The notes under the pieces are model-generated. The model had not been told where the DNA came from. It searched no databases and saw only the letters and a list, made by a program, of their open reading frames with translations. Shown one piece after another: positions 1 to 8,151 of a DNA stretch of 64,000 nt. Made by a program: the position numbers and the translations under genes. This DNA is from Comamonas avium (lineage in GTDB: Bacteria > Pseudomonadota > Gammaproteobacteria > Burkholderiales > Burkholderiaceae_C), in NCBI RefSeq assembly GCF_014836675.1, contig NZ_JACSQK010000002.1, forward strand, positions 310,001 through 374,000, in the 5' to 3' direction. Position 1 is the first letter of the stretch, and the number at the start of each line of letters is the position of its first letter.

Positions 1-911
1 CGTGGCTTGCGGGCAATGACTACCACCTCACCGTGATGAGCACGGCCTATATTTTTGCCATTGCCACACTGGGCTTGAATCTGATTACGGGCTACACCGG
101 CCAGCTGAATCTGGCGCACGCTGGCTTCATGGCGGTCGGTGCCTACACCGTAGGCATCTTGACGGTGGACCACGGCTGGACCTTCTGGGCTTCGCTGCTG
201 ATGTCGGGGGTCATCTGCGTAGTGCTGGGCTACTTCATTGGTCTGGTGTCACTGCGCTTGAAGGGGCACTACTTCTCCATCTTCACGCTGTGCGTGGGCT
301 ACATCATGTTTCTCGTGATCGAAAAGTGGGACGGCCTGACCCACGGCACGGTGGGCATCATGGGCATTCCGGAGCCGGAGGCCATTGGTGGACTGACATT
401 CGACACACCTTTGCGCCTGTATTACCTGGTGCTCTTCATATTGGTGGTGCTGGTGTGGGTGATGCGGCGCATCGTCAAATCGCTGCTGGGACGCACATTC
501 ATTGCGATCCGCAACAGTGACGAGCTGGCCGAAGCGCTGGGCATCAACCTCATGCGCAACAAAATGCTGGCCTTCATGCTGAGCGTGTTCTACGCAGGCA
601 TTTCCGGCGGTTTGTATGCGGGTTTTGTGCGCTTTATCGGGCCGGACATGGCCGGTGTGCACCACACCTTTGACATGATGATTTTTGCCATGGTGGGTGG
701 CCTTGGAACCGTGCTGGGCCCGTTGCTGGGAGCCATTGGCATGCCGTGGCTGACGCAGTCGCTGCAGTTCCTGCAGGAGTACCGTTTTATTGTGTTTGGC
801 CCCATTTTGGTGGCGCTGGTCATCTTTCTGCCCTACGGCATTGTGGGTAGTTTTCTGGCGTGGCGTGCGCGTCGCGATGCAAAGGAGGGCAAGCCCCATG
901 CTCAAGATTGA
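1..911 (+). CDS. livM: HAAT-family ABC transporter permease, LivM type (5' end outside window)
   Basis: Inner-membrane permease subunit of a branched-chain amino acid-type (HAAT) importer. The reading frame is open from base 3 and the residues before the first ATG (base 33) already look like LivM, so the gene starts upstream of the window; about 302 residues are visible. Seen: the motif GLNLITGYTGQLNLAHAGFM near the start, about eight hydrophobic segments, and the conserved LivM loop with RNSDELAEALGIN followed by AGISGGLYAGF. It overlaps the next gene by 14 bases and forms an operon with two ATPases and a binding protein. A LivH partner presumably lies upstream. The substrate cannot be read from sequence; branched-chain amino acids, other amino acids or small acids are all known for this family. 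Confidence 0.93.
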   Translation, partial: WLAGNDYHLTVMSTAYIFAIATLGLNLITGYTGQLNLAHAGFMAVGAYTVGILTVDHGWTFWASLLMSGVICVVLGYFIGLVSLRLKGHYFSIFTLCVGYIMFLVIEKWDGLTHGTVGIMGIPEPEAIGGLTFDTPLRLYYLVLFILVVLVWVMRRIVKSLLGRTFIAIRNSDELAEALGINLMRNKMLAFMLSVFYAGISGGLYAGFVRFIGPDMAGVHHTFDMMIFAMVGGLGTVLGPLLGAIGMPWLTQSLQFLQEYRFIVFGPILVALVIFLPYGIVGSFLAWRARRDAKEGKPHAQD

Positions 912-1662
912 AAAACTCACCAAGAAGTTTGGCGGGCTGGCAGCGGTCAACGACGTCAGCACCGTGATTGAGGCTGGCAAGATCAACGCCATCATCGGGC
1001 CCAACGGTGCAGGCAAGACGACGTTCTTCAACCTGATCAGCTCCATGCACAAGCCCACCAGCGGCACCATCACCTTCAACGGGCAGGACGTGACGTCACT
1101 GCGCCCCGATCAGGTGGCCAAGCTGGGCGTGGCACGCACCTTTCAGACCACCTCGCTGTTTGATAAAGCGTCGGTGCTGGACAACCTTATTGTCGGTCAC
1201 CGTTTGCGCACGCAATCCGGTCTGTGGGACGTGCTGCGCGGCTCCAGCCGGCTGCGCGAAGAAGAGCGTGTCTGCCGCGAAAAAGCGCGTGGGGCACTGG
1301 ATTTTGTGGGCCTGTCCCACATTGCCCACCGCTTGGCGGGCGACATCACACAAGAAGAGCGCAAGCGCGTGGCCTTTGCGCTGGCGCTGGCCACCGACCC
1401 CAAGCTGCTGCTGCTGGATGAACCCGCCGGGGGCGTGAATCCAGAAGAAACCGAGGGCCTGGCGGAGCTGATCCGCAAGTTTGTTCAACACGGCATGACG
1501 GTGGCGCTGATTGAGCACAAGATGAACATGATCATGAGTCTGGCCGACAAAATTTTGGTGCTCAGTTACGGTGAAAAAATTGCCGAAGGCACACCCGCAC
1601 AAATCCGCCGCAACCCTGCGGTGATTGATGCGTATCTGGGGAGCGAGCATGCTGAAATTTGA
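898..1662 (+). CDS. livG: HAAT-family ABC transporter ATP-binding protein, LivG type
   Basis: Cytoplasmic ATPase (254 aa) energising the adjacent permease. ATG 898 is chosen because AAAGGAGGG lies 8 bases upstream (881-889) and translation then begins with the usual MLKIEKLTKKFGG; a longer frame back to 790 lies inside livM. Seen: Walker A GPNGAGKT at residues 34-41, Walker B LLLLDEP followed by AGGVNPEE, and the H-loop LIEHKM. The ABC signature region reads ITQEERKR where LivG proteins usually have an LSYGxQR-like sequence, so this half of the composite ATP site is atypical. It overlaps livF by 14 bases, suggesting translational coupling. Confidence 0.93.
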   Translation: MLKIEKLTKKFGGLAAVNDVSTVIEAGKINAIIGPNGAGKTTFFNLISSMHKPTSGTITFNGQDVTSLRPDQVAKLGVARTFQTTSLFDKASVLDNLIVGHRLRTQSGLWDVLRGSSRLREEERVCREKARGALDFVGLSHIAHRLAGDITQEERKRVAFALALATDPKLLLLDEPAGGVNPEETEGLAELIRKFVQHGMTVALIEHKMNMIMSLADKILVLSYGEKIAEGTPAQIRRNPAVIDAYLGSEHAEI

Positions 1663-2356
1663 CAACGTCTCGCTGAAGTACGGCAGCTTTTTAGCGCTCG
1701 ACAAGGTGTGCCTGCATGCAGACAAAGGCGAGCTGGTGGTACTGCTGGGTGCCAACGGCGCAGGCAAGAGTTCGCTGTTTTTGACAGCCAGTGGCATCCA
1801 CAAAGCTGCGGGCGGCTCCATCACCTGGGGAGCACAGGAACTGGTGGGCAGCAAGCCCTCCACCATTGTTGAAGCGGGTGTGGTGCAGTGCCCCGAGGGG
1901 CGCAAGCTGTTTGCACACATGAGTGTGCAAAAGAACCTGGAGCTCGGAGCCTACGTGCACCGTGGAGATACAGGCCCCAGCAAGCGCATTCTGGAAGAGG
2001 TGTACGCGCTCTTTCCCATCTTGCGTGAAAAGAAAGATGACGCTGCCGGCTCTCTGTCGGGTGGCCAGCAGCAGATGGTGGCGATTGGCCGCGCCATGAT
2101 GGGCCGGCCCAAAGTGCTGCTGCTCGATGAGCCGTCGCTGGGCCTGGCCCCGCTGGTGATCAAGCAGATGTTTGAGGTGATCCAGCGCATCAACCAAAGT
2201 GGCACCACGGTGCTGCTGGCAGAGCAAAACGCCTTTGCAGCTTTGAAGATTGCACACCGTGCCTACGTGATGGAAAGCGGGCGCATTGTGCGTGAAGGCA
2301 AGCCCGAACAATTGCTGGCCGATGACTCGATTCGCAAGGCATACATCGGTGCTTAA
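1649..2356 (+). CDS. livF: HAAT-family ABC transporter ATP-binding protein, LivF type
   Basis: Second ATPase subunit (235 aa), expected to pair with the LivG-type ATPase on the permease dimer. ATG 1649 lies inside the 3' end of livG and gives the family start MLKFDNVSLKYG; an upstream in-frame start at 1625 would only add residues overlapping livG. Seen: Walker A GANGAGKSS (residues 34-42), canonical signature LSGGQQQ, Walker B VLLLDEPSLGLAP and the LivF-type LLAEQNAFAAL segment. Because the partner LivG has a degenerate signature, this subunit probably supplies the fully consensus half-site. Confidence 0.93.
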   Translation: MLKFDNVSLKYGSFLALDKVCLHADKGELVVLLGANGAGKSSLFLTASGIHKAAGGSITWGAQELVGSKPSTIVEAGVVQCPEGRKLFAHMSVQKNLELGAYVHRGDTGPSKRILEEVYALFPILREKKDDAAGSLSGGQQQMVAIGRAMMGRPKVLLLDEPSLGLAPLVIKQMFEVIQRINQSGTTVLLAEQNAFAALKIAHRAYVMESGRIVREGKPEQLLADDSIRKAYIGA

Positions 2357-2482
2357 CGCAGGCATCTTTCGTGGCAGTGAGCGCCTTCCATCACGGCAGC
2401 TGTATCACCGCTGCGGGGCCTTTGGAGTACCGGTTTTTCTGATTTAGGCAACGCAATACCACCCATATAAAAGGAGACAACC

Positions 2483-3649
2483 ATGCGTGCAATTTCTCGA
2501 TTGAATCGTCGCCAGCTGGGCACTTTGGCACTGGCTTGTGCCGCCGTGTTTGCAGGTCCGGCCATGGCGCAGGACGTGATCAAAATTGGCTACTCTGGCC
2601 CGCTGTCCGGCGGTGCTGCGCAGTACGGGAAAAATGCCCTGGACGGCATGCTGCTTGCGGCCGATGAGCTGAACGCAGCCAACCTGGAAGTGGGTGGCAA
2701 GAAGGTGAAGTTCGAGATCGTTGCGCTGGACGATAAATACAACCCTTCCGAGACAGCCATCAACGCGCAGCGTCTGGTGCAGCAGCACAAGACGGCGGCA
2801 ATCTTGGTGCCGCACTCGGGCGGTATTTTTGCCGCGCAGACGACCAATGAGCGCAATAACTTCATCGTGCTGGCCTACAGCTCGGTGCCCCAAATCACCA
2901 ACCGCGGCAACAAGCTGACGCTGCGTATTCCGCCTGAATTCACCACCTACATCGAGCCGTTTTCCAAATACCTGATGGAGCAATACGGCAAGAAGGTGGC
3001 GCTGGTGGGCGCAGACCATGACTACGCCAAGGCGTGGGCTGCGGCATTCAAGCCGGGCTGGGAAAAGCTGGGGGGCACGGTGGTGGCCGAAAACCCGATG
3101 AGCTACAACCGCGCCACCGATTTTTATAGCGGTGTGAGCAAGGCGCTGGCCGCCAAGCCCGATGTGCTGTTTGTAGGCGGTGCGTCCGAGCCCACCGCGC
3201 TGGTGGTCAAGCAAGCGCGTGAACTGGGTTTCAAGGGCGGCTTTATGGTGATGGACCAGGCCAAGCTCGATGAGATGGCGCGTGTGGTGGGCGGCACGGG
3301 CATTTTGGAAGGTGCGATTGGCGTGTTGCCCGTCTCGGCCGATCCATCACCGGTGAACAAGGCCTTCATTGAGCGTTTTGGCAAAAAGTTCAATGCGCGT
3401 GTGCCGGGCTCTGAAGCGCTGTGGAACTACAGCGCAGTACATGCCACGGCCAAGGCCATGCAGCTGGCTGGCTCGGCCAGCGATGCCACAGCCATTCATG
3501 CCAAATTGGACGCTGCGTACAAAGGGCTGTCTGCCGAAGTTAACCCGGGTGGTGTGCTGGGCGTCGATGCGGCGGGCGGCACGCTGACCAGGGAGCGTGG
3601 TGGCGCTGTGAAAGACGGCAAGATCACGGTGGTCAATACCGCCAAGTAA
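2483..3649 (+). CDS. HAAT-family ABC transporter periplasmic substrate-binding protein
   Basis: Periplasmic type I binding protein (388 aa). Signal peptide with an RLNRR basic start and a cut after AMA (residue 29). The mature protein begins QDVIKIGYSGPLSGG, the standard Leu/Ile/Val-binding start, followed by SGGIFAAQTTNERNNF and a second lobe with VALVGADHDYAKAWAAAFKPG. RBS AAGGAG at 2471-2476. It lies 126 bases after livF and is followed by a strong terminator, so it closes the operon; a separate promoter in the 126-base gap is possible, since binding proteins are usually made in excess. Ligand not determinable. Confidence 0.92.
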   Translation: MRAISRLNRRQLGTLALACAAVFAGPAMAQDVIKIGYSGPLSGGAAQYGKNALDGMLLAADELNAANLEVGGKKVKFEIVALDDKYNPSETAINAQRLVQQHKTAAILVPHSGGIFAAQTTNERNNFIVLAYSSVPQITNRGNKLTLRIPPEFTTYIEPFSKYLMEQYGKKVALVGADHDYAKAWAAAFKPGWEKLGGTVVAENPMSYNRATDFYSGVSKALAAKPDVLFVGGASEPTALVVKQARELGFKGGFMVMDQAKLDEMARVVGGTGILEGAIGVLPVSADPSPVNKAFIERFGKKFNARVPGSEALWNYSAVHATAKAMQLAGSASDATAIHAKLDAAYKGLSAEVNPGGVLGVDAAGGTLTRERGGAVKDGKITVVNTAK

Positions 3650-3677
3650 TCTCTAACCCGACCAGTCGGTATATGTG

Positions 3678-3707
3678 AAAAGCGCAGCTACGGGCTGCGC
3701 TTTTTTT
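3678..3707 (+). terminator. Rho-independent terminator after the binding-protein gene
   Basis: An 11-bp perfect stem (3678-3688 with 3694-3704), loop of 5, running directly into a T tract (3701-3707). It ends the first transport operon. Confidence 0.88.
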
Positions 3708-3733
3708 ATTTGACTTTATCTACTGGTGCGTAG

Positions 3734-3826
3734 AAAAAATGAGCTGCTAACGCAATGAAATCAAGCACTTCAGATAGTTTTGTATTTGAAGTGCTTGATG
3801 GGAAAGCGCTGACAGCTCTTATTTTT
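3734..3826. repeat. Interspersed palindromic spacer repeat, copy A
   Basis: Nested inverted repeat. Outer arms carry GAGCTGCTAACGC and AGCGCTGACAGCTC; the inner arms ATCAAGCACTTCA (3760-3772) and its exact complement (3787-3799) form a 13-bp hairpin. Related copies are at 26906, 50798 and 61742. It begins 8 bases beyond the stop of the SDR gene on the minus strand. Confidence 0.75.
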
Positions 3827-3834
3827 GGTGATTC

Positions 3835-4608
3835 TTAAATCAGACTGGAGCCACCATCGAGCACCAGCGCCTGACCTGTCATGTGGCGTGAAGCGTCAGA
3901 CGCCAGATAAACCACCGCACCTTTCAGATCTTCTTCGCCACCAATGCGGCGCAGCGGAGCACGTGCGATGAGCTGGTCACCCAGCTTGTCGATCAGGCCG
4001 CTTGCCAGCTTGCTGGGGAAAAAGCCCGGGCAAATGGAATTGACGCGGATGCCGTACGGACCCCATTCCGATGCCAGCGTGCGCGCCAGATGCACGGCGG
4101 CGGCTTTGGAGGTGTTGTAGGCCACGGTGTTCATGCCCGGTGGTGTGCCTTTGAACGCCGCCACCGAGGCGGTGATGATGATGTTGCCCTGGCCCCTGGG
4201 AATCATCACGCGGCGTGCCACTTCGCGTGACAAGAAGAAAGGCGCTGAGACGTTGAGGTTCATCACCTTGTTCCACGCCTCGTCCGGGTAATCCTCGGCC
4301 TTGGCACCCCAGGTCGCCCCTGCGTTGTTGACCAGAATGTCGATGGTGCCCAGCTGGGCCAGTACATCGTCGATCAAGCCTGGAATCGCGTCGAACTTTT
4401 GCAGATCATTGGCGAAGGTGAACACTTCGATACCCAGACCTTCCAGGTGTGCCTTGGCTTGCGCCAGTTCGTCGGCCTTGCGGGCGGTGATTGCCAGTCT
4501 GGCGCCCATCTCGCCCAGAGCTTCGGCCATTTGCAGGCCCAGACCGCGTGATCCTCCGGTGATCAGGGCTGTTTTTCCAGACAGATCGAACAGTTGTTTG
4601 ACGCTCAT
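3835..4608 (-). CDS. SDR-family NAD(P)-dependent oxidoreductase
   Basis: Classical short-chain dehydrogenase/reductase (257 aa), probably cytoplasmic. ATG 4608 is chosen: GGAG lies 8 bases upstream and MSVKQLFDLSGKTALITGG is the normal SDR start; an in-frame start at 4668 adds an unlike-SDR tail. Seen: cofactor motif TGGSRGLG, NNAG, catalytic YNTSK, ICPGFFPS, and C-terminal TGQALVLDGGSSLI. It resembles gluconate 5-dehydrogenase and 3-oxoacyl-ACP reductase-like SDRs, but the substrate is not determinable. The IclR gene lies 115 bases upstream on the same strand and may regulate it. Confidence 0.9.
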   Translation of the reverse strand: MSVKQLFDLSGKTALITGGSRGLGLQMAEALGEMGARLAITARKADELAQAKAHLEGLGIEVFTFANDLQKFDAIPGLIDDVLAQLGTIDILVNNAGATWGAKAEDYPDEAWNKVMNLNVSAPFFLSREVARRVMIPRGQGNIIITASVAAFKGTPPGMNTVAYNTSKAAAVHLARTLASEWGPYGIRVNSICPGFFPSKLASGLIDKLGDQLIARAPLRRIGGEEDLKGAVVYLASDASRHMTGQALVLDGGSSLI

Positions 4609-4723
4609 GCTTGTGTCTCCTTGAAGGTGGAAAAGTCGATCCGCTGGGCGGAACGCTCTAGGGAACATCCTAGGATTTGGGCGGCAAAAAAGCTGTCTTC
4701 TTGGCTACTGGAAACGTGCGGGA

Positions 4724-5539
4724 TTACGCTCGGTAAATGGCCTGCTGCAAGCGGCGCACCATGCGCTCCAGCTCGGGTTTGGCACGGTGCAGCAGCATGT
4801 CTGAAGAAATCAGGCGCGAGGGTCCACCGCAGCTGATGGCCATCAGCGGCAGCCCTCTGCCAGGTGAGAATGCCAGCGCAATCGCATTGACGTGCGGCAG
4901 CCAGTCGCCAAACGAAGTGGTCAGCCACGGGTGCGGGCTGTCCTGGTGCTGCGGCCACTGGTGCTGCTGCTGCTCGACGGCGGCCCACTGGTCTGGGGCA
5001 TGGGCTTGCAGGTAGGCCAGAGCTTGCTGGCGCTCACCCAGTGGGCAGGCCGCCAGCCAGGCGCGGCCAATAGCGGTGGTGCCCAGAGGCAGTCGTGTAC
5101 CAATGTCCAAATCTGAATCCATGGGCAGCGGGCTGGGGCTGTGCTCGATGTAGAGCATGTTGTGCCGGTCCCGTGTGGCCAGGGCCACCTCTGTCTGTGT
5201 CAGATCGCTGAGCTTGTGCATCAACGGCCGTGCCAGCTTGCGCACATCCATCCCCGACAGCATGGCGCTGCCCAGCGCCAGAGTGGATGTGCCCAGGCGG
5301 TATTTGCTTTCATCGGGCACATGGATCAAATAGCCCAGCAACGTCAGCGTGTGTGTCAGGCGCGAGACCGTAGATTTGGGCAGGCCACAGCGTTTGGCAA
5401 TGTCTTGGTTGCCCAGCAGTTTTTCACCGGAGCGAAAACAAGAAAGCACATCCAGCCCCCGCGCCAGGGCGGTGACATAGTTGCGGTCGGACTGGTCTTG
5501 GGCAGCAGCAGGGGCGAGAGAAACAGGCATGCTGCGCAT
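4724..5539 (-). CDS. IclR-family transcriptional regulator
   Basis: DNA-binding regulator (271 aa). An N-terminal winged helix-turn-helix spans about residues 22-85 (VTALARGLDVLSCF, then CGLPKSTVSRLTHTL), followed by the IclR effector domain with DIGTRLPLGTTAIGRAWLA and a C-terminal AISCGGPS segment. Starts at ATG 5539 or 5530 are both possible; neither has a strong RBS. It is co-directional with the downstream SDR gene. IclR proteins often control catabolism of aromatics or small acids, but no effector can be inferred. Confidence 0.9.
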   Translation of the reverse strand: MRSMPVSLAPAAAQDQSDRNYVTALARGLDVLSCFRSGEKLLGNQDIAKRCGLPKSTVSRLTHTLTLLGYLIHVPDESKYRLGTSTLALGSAMLSGMDVRKLARPLMHKLSDLTQTEVALATRDRHNMLYIEHSPSPLPMDSDLDIGTRLPLGTTAIGRAWLAACPLGERQQALAYLQAHAPDQWAAVEQQQHQWPQHQDSPHPWLTTSFGDWLPHVNAIALAFSPGRGLPLMAISCGGPSRLISSDMLLHRAKPELERMVRRLQQAIYRA

Positions 5540-5684
5540 TATGGAAACAGCGCACTTGTCGCGCTACAGGGCTTTTGCTGACAAAAGCGGCCCTCATGCC
5601 TGCCCACGTGCCTTGAGAGGATGCGCAATAAAAAACCTGCCGATGCAGTGCATGGGCAGGCAGGGTGTCGCAGCAAAGCAGGGC

Positions 5685-6455
5685 TTACTTTTCGACGAAA
5701 GCGCGTTCAATCACGAAGTCGCCGGGCGTGGTGGTGTTGCCTTCCTTGAAACCGCGCTCTTCCATCATCTTCTTCAGGTCCGCCAGCATGGCGGGGCTGC
5801 CGCACAGCATGACGCGGTCGGTTTCGGGGTTCAGCGCTGGCAAGCCCAAGTTTTGCGGGAAGGTGCCGTTGTTGATCAGGTCGGTGATGCGGCCCTGATT
5901 GCGGAAAGGCTCGCGCGTCACGGTGGGGTAGTAATGCAGCTTGCCCTTGACGATGTCGCCCAGGAATTCGTGCTCGGGCAGTTGCTCGAACATTTCCATA
6001 TAAGCCAGCTCCTTGACCTCACGCACACCGTGCACAACGACTACGTTGTCAAAGCGCTCGTAAGTTTCGGGGTCGCGCGCCACGGCCAGCCAAGGTGCCA
6101 GACCCGTGCCGGTGCCGATGAGGTACAGGTTCTTGCCGGGCAGCAGATAGTCGATCAGCAGTGTGCCCGTAGGCTTCTTGCCGACGATGATGGTGTCACC
6201 CACCTGAATGTGCTGCAGGCGTGAAGTCAGTGGGCCGTCTTCCACCTTGATGGACAGAAATTCCAGGTGCTCTTCGTAGTTCGGGCTGGCAATGGAGTAG
6301 GCGCGCAGCAGGTTCTTGCCGTCGACCTTCAGACCAATCATGGTGAAGTGGCCGTTGGAAAAACGCAGCGCAGTGTCACGGGTTGTGGTGAAAGAGAAAA
6401 GGCGGTCGGTCCAGTGGTGAACAGAAAGGACGCGTTCTTCGAGAAAAGCACTCAT
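5685..6455 (-). CDS. fpr: Ferredoxin--NADP reductase
   Basis: FAD-dependent reductase (256 aa) passing electrons between NADPH and ferredoxin or flavodoxin; such enzymes support redox balance and Fe-S metabolism. ATG 6455 gives the family start MSAFLEERVLSVHHWTDRLF; longer in-frame starts to 6509 add unlike sequence. Seen: FAD-binding RAYSIASP, phosphate-binding GPLTSRL, NADP-binding GTGTGLAPW, the CGSPAM motif, and the C-terminal AFVEK that marks the bacterial subclass (Azotobacter/Pseudomonas FPR) rather than the plastid type. Single gene with its own promoter region. Confidence 0.93.
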   Translation of the reverse strand: MSAFLEERVLSVHHWTDRLFSFTTTRDTALRFSNGHFTMIGLKVDGKNLLRAYSIASPNYEEHLEFLSIKVEDGPLTSRLQHIQVGDTIIVGKKPTGTLLIDYLLPGKNLYLIGTGTGLAPWLAVARDPETYERFDNVVVVHGVREVKELAYMEMFEQLPEHEFLGDIVKGKLHYYPTVTREPFRNQGRITDLINNGTFPQNLGLPALNPETDRVMLCGSPAMLADLKKMMEERGFKEGNTTTPGDFVIERAFVEK

Positions 6456-6728
6456 GGTGGAACTGATGGCAGAGGATGCAAAAATGGGCAATGCATGCCC
6501 GGGCGTCAATAGCCAGGTGGCGAACCCAACGAGACTGCGCGTTTGGCGCTGGAGGTGCGGGGTATGGCGGGCTGGCGTTCATGCGGATGAATCCGCTATT
6601 GTCCGAGAAATGACGGCTTTAAGGCAGGATTGCGGTCTTTGGTTTGATATGGATTAGTTATAAGCACGTGCTTGCCATGCGGGGTGGGTTGCTTGACAAT
6701 AATCATTGTTTGAGAAAAAGATTGGTAT

Positions 6729-6756
6729 GTGCTGCGGCTGGCGGCACGTTTTTTTA
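6729..6756 (+). terminator. Possible leader terminator/attenuator upstream of the second transport operon
   Basis: A 7-bp stem (6729-6735 with 6741-6747, one G-T pair) followed by seven T residues (6750-6756). No gene ends on the plus strand just before it, so it would act in the leader of the binding-protein gene at 6844 if the promoter is upstream (TTGACA at 6693-6698 is a weak candidate). Confidence 0.4.
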
Positions 6757-6760
6757 ACTA

Positions 6761-6785
6761 ATTAATGCTCATTTTGAGCATTAAT
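6761..6785. promoter_or_regulatory. Perfect 11-bp inverted repeat, candidate operator
   Basis: ATTAATGCTCA at 6761-6771 and its exact complement at 6775-6785, spacer TTT. It is AT-rich and 58 bases upstream of the start codon at 6844. The symmetry suits a dimeric regulator, or an RNA hairpin directly after the possible attenuator. Confidence 0.5.
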
Positions 6786-6843
6786 AAAAGCTGTGCACGG
6801 CGTCTTGAGGCCGACCTCGCAACAGCGCCAAGGAGGATGACAA

Positions 6844-8043
6844 ATGCAGATACGTTGGACGATGGCCTGGCTGGCGGTGGCTGCGGCACCGGCATGGGCA
6901 CAAGGCGTGCTCAAGATTGGCGAAATTAATAGCTACAAAGCTATGCCTGCTTTTCTCGAACCCTATAAGAAAGGCATGGAGCTGGCAGTCGAGCAGATCA
7001 ATGCCGATGGAGGTTTGCTGGGTAAAAAAGTCGTGCTGATTACGCGCGATGACAACGCCAGCCCCGGTGATGCCGTGCGAGCTGCCGAGGAGCTATATGC
7101 GCGTGAAAAAATTGACGTGCTGACCGGCTCTTTTCTCTCGCACGTGGGCATGGCGCTGACCGACTATGCGCAGCAAAAGCAGCGTTTCTTCCTGGCATCG
7201 GAAACACTGACTGACAAGGTGGTCTGGCAAAACGGTAATCGCTATACCTACCGCCTGCGTGGCTCCACCTACATGCAAACGGCCATGCTGGTGCAAGAAG
7301 CCAAGAAGCTGAACAAGAAGCGCTGGGCCATCGTGTATCCCAACTACGAGTACGGCCAGTCGGCGGTGGCTACCTTCAAAACGCTGATGAAACAAGCCCA
7401 GCCTGATATCGAGTTTGTGGCGGAGCAAGCCCCTGCGCTGGGCAAGATTGATGCGGGCTCTGTGGTGCAGGCACTGGCCGACGCCAAGCCCGATGCGATT
7501 TTCAATGTGCTGTTCTCGGTGGATCTGGGCAAGTTTGTACGTGAAGGCAATACGCGCGGCCTGTTCAAGGGCCGTACGGTGGTGGGCTTGCTCTCGGGTG
7601 AGCCCGAGTACCTGGATGCCCTGCGTAGCGAAGCACCTGAGGGCTGGATCGTCACTGGCTACCCCTGGTACAGCATCAAGACACCTGAGCACGATGCCTT
7701 CTTGAAGGCCTACCAAGGCAAGTTCAAGGACTACCCGCGTCTGGGCACCATCGTGGGCTACAACGCCATTCAGTCACTGGCTGCAGGCATCAAAAAAGCT
7801 GGCAGCACCGATACAGAGGCGCTGATCAAGGCATTCAAGGGGCTGGATGTGCAGACTCCATGGGGCGTAATTACGTACCGTGCGCAAGACAACCAGTCCA
7901 CCATGGGGGCGTTTGTGGGCAAGACCACCTACAGCAAAGATATGAAGCGCGGCGTGATGACTGACTTCTACTATGCCGATGGCAAGGATTACCAGCCGAC
8001 CGATGCGCAGGTCAAGCAACTGCGCCCTGCCAGCGCGCAATAA
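6844..8043 (+). CDS. HAAT-family ABC transporter periplasmic substrate-binding protein (second system)
   Basis: Periplasmic binding protein (399 aa) with a short signal peptide cut after AWA (residue 19). The mature protein opens QGVLKIGEINSYKAMPAFLEPYK, a variant of the HAAT pattern closer to urea/amide/aromatic-acid type binding proteins than to LivK. Further markers: LAVEQINADGGLLGKKV and VYPNYEYGQSAVATFK. RBS AAGGAGGATG just upstream is strong. It is the first gene of a four-gene operon with a fused permease and two ATPases. The substrate is not determinable. Confidence 0.9.
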   Translation: MQIRWTMAWLAVAAAPAWAQGVLKIGEINSYKAMPAFLEPYKKGMELAVEQINADGGLLGKKVVLITRDDNASPGDAVRAAEELYAREKIDVLTGSFLSHVGMALTDYAQQKQRFFLASETLTDKVVWQNGNRYTYRLRGSTYMQTAMLVQEAKKLNKKRWAIVYPNYEYGQSAVATFKTLMKQAQPDIEFVAEQAPALGKIDAGSVVQALADAKPDAIFNVLFSVDLGKFVREGNTRGLFKGRTVVGLLSGEPEYLDALRSEAPEGWIVTGYPWYSIKTPEHDAFLKAYQGKFKDYPRLGTIVGYNAIQSLAAGIKKAGSTDTEALIKAFKGLDVQTPWGVITYRAQDNQSTMGAFVGKTTYSKDMKRGVMTDFYYADGKDYQPTDAQVKQLRPASAQ

Positions 8044-8151
8044 TTGCCTTTTGCTGATAGCCACGCGGATGCGCAGCCTGCAAGCTGTTGCACCGGGTGG
8101 CTTTTTCGCACCCTTTGGGGAGAAGTTTGTGAGTTTGAGGAGCGCCATCGC

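Noticed and set aside
6693-6713. Fur-box-like sequence around ATAATCATT
   Set aside because: Only about 12 of 19 positions match the consensus, so not listed as a site.
8044-8151. Upstream TTG start for the fused permease
   Set aside because: Directly follows the preceding stop, adds a Cys/Trp-rich tail unlike LivH. ATG 8152 has a better RBS.
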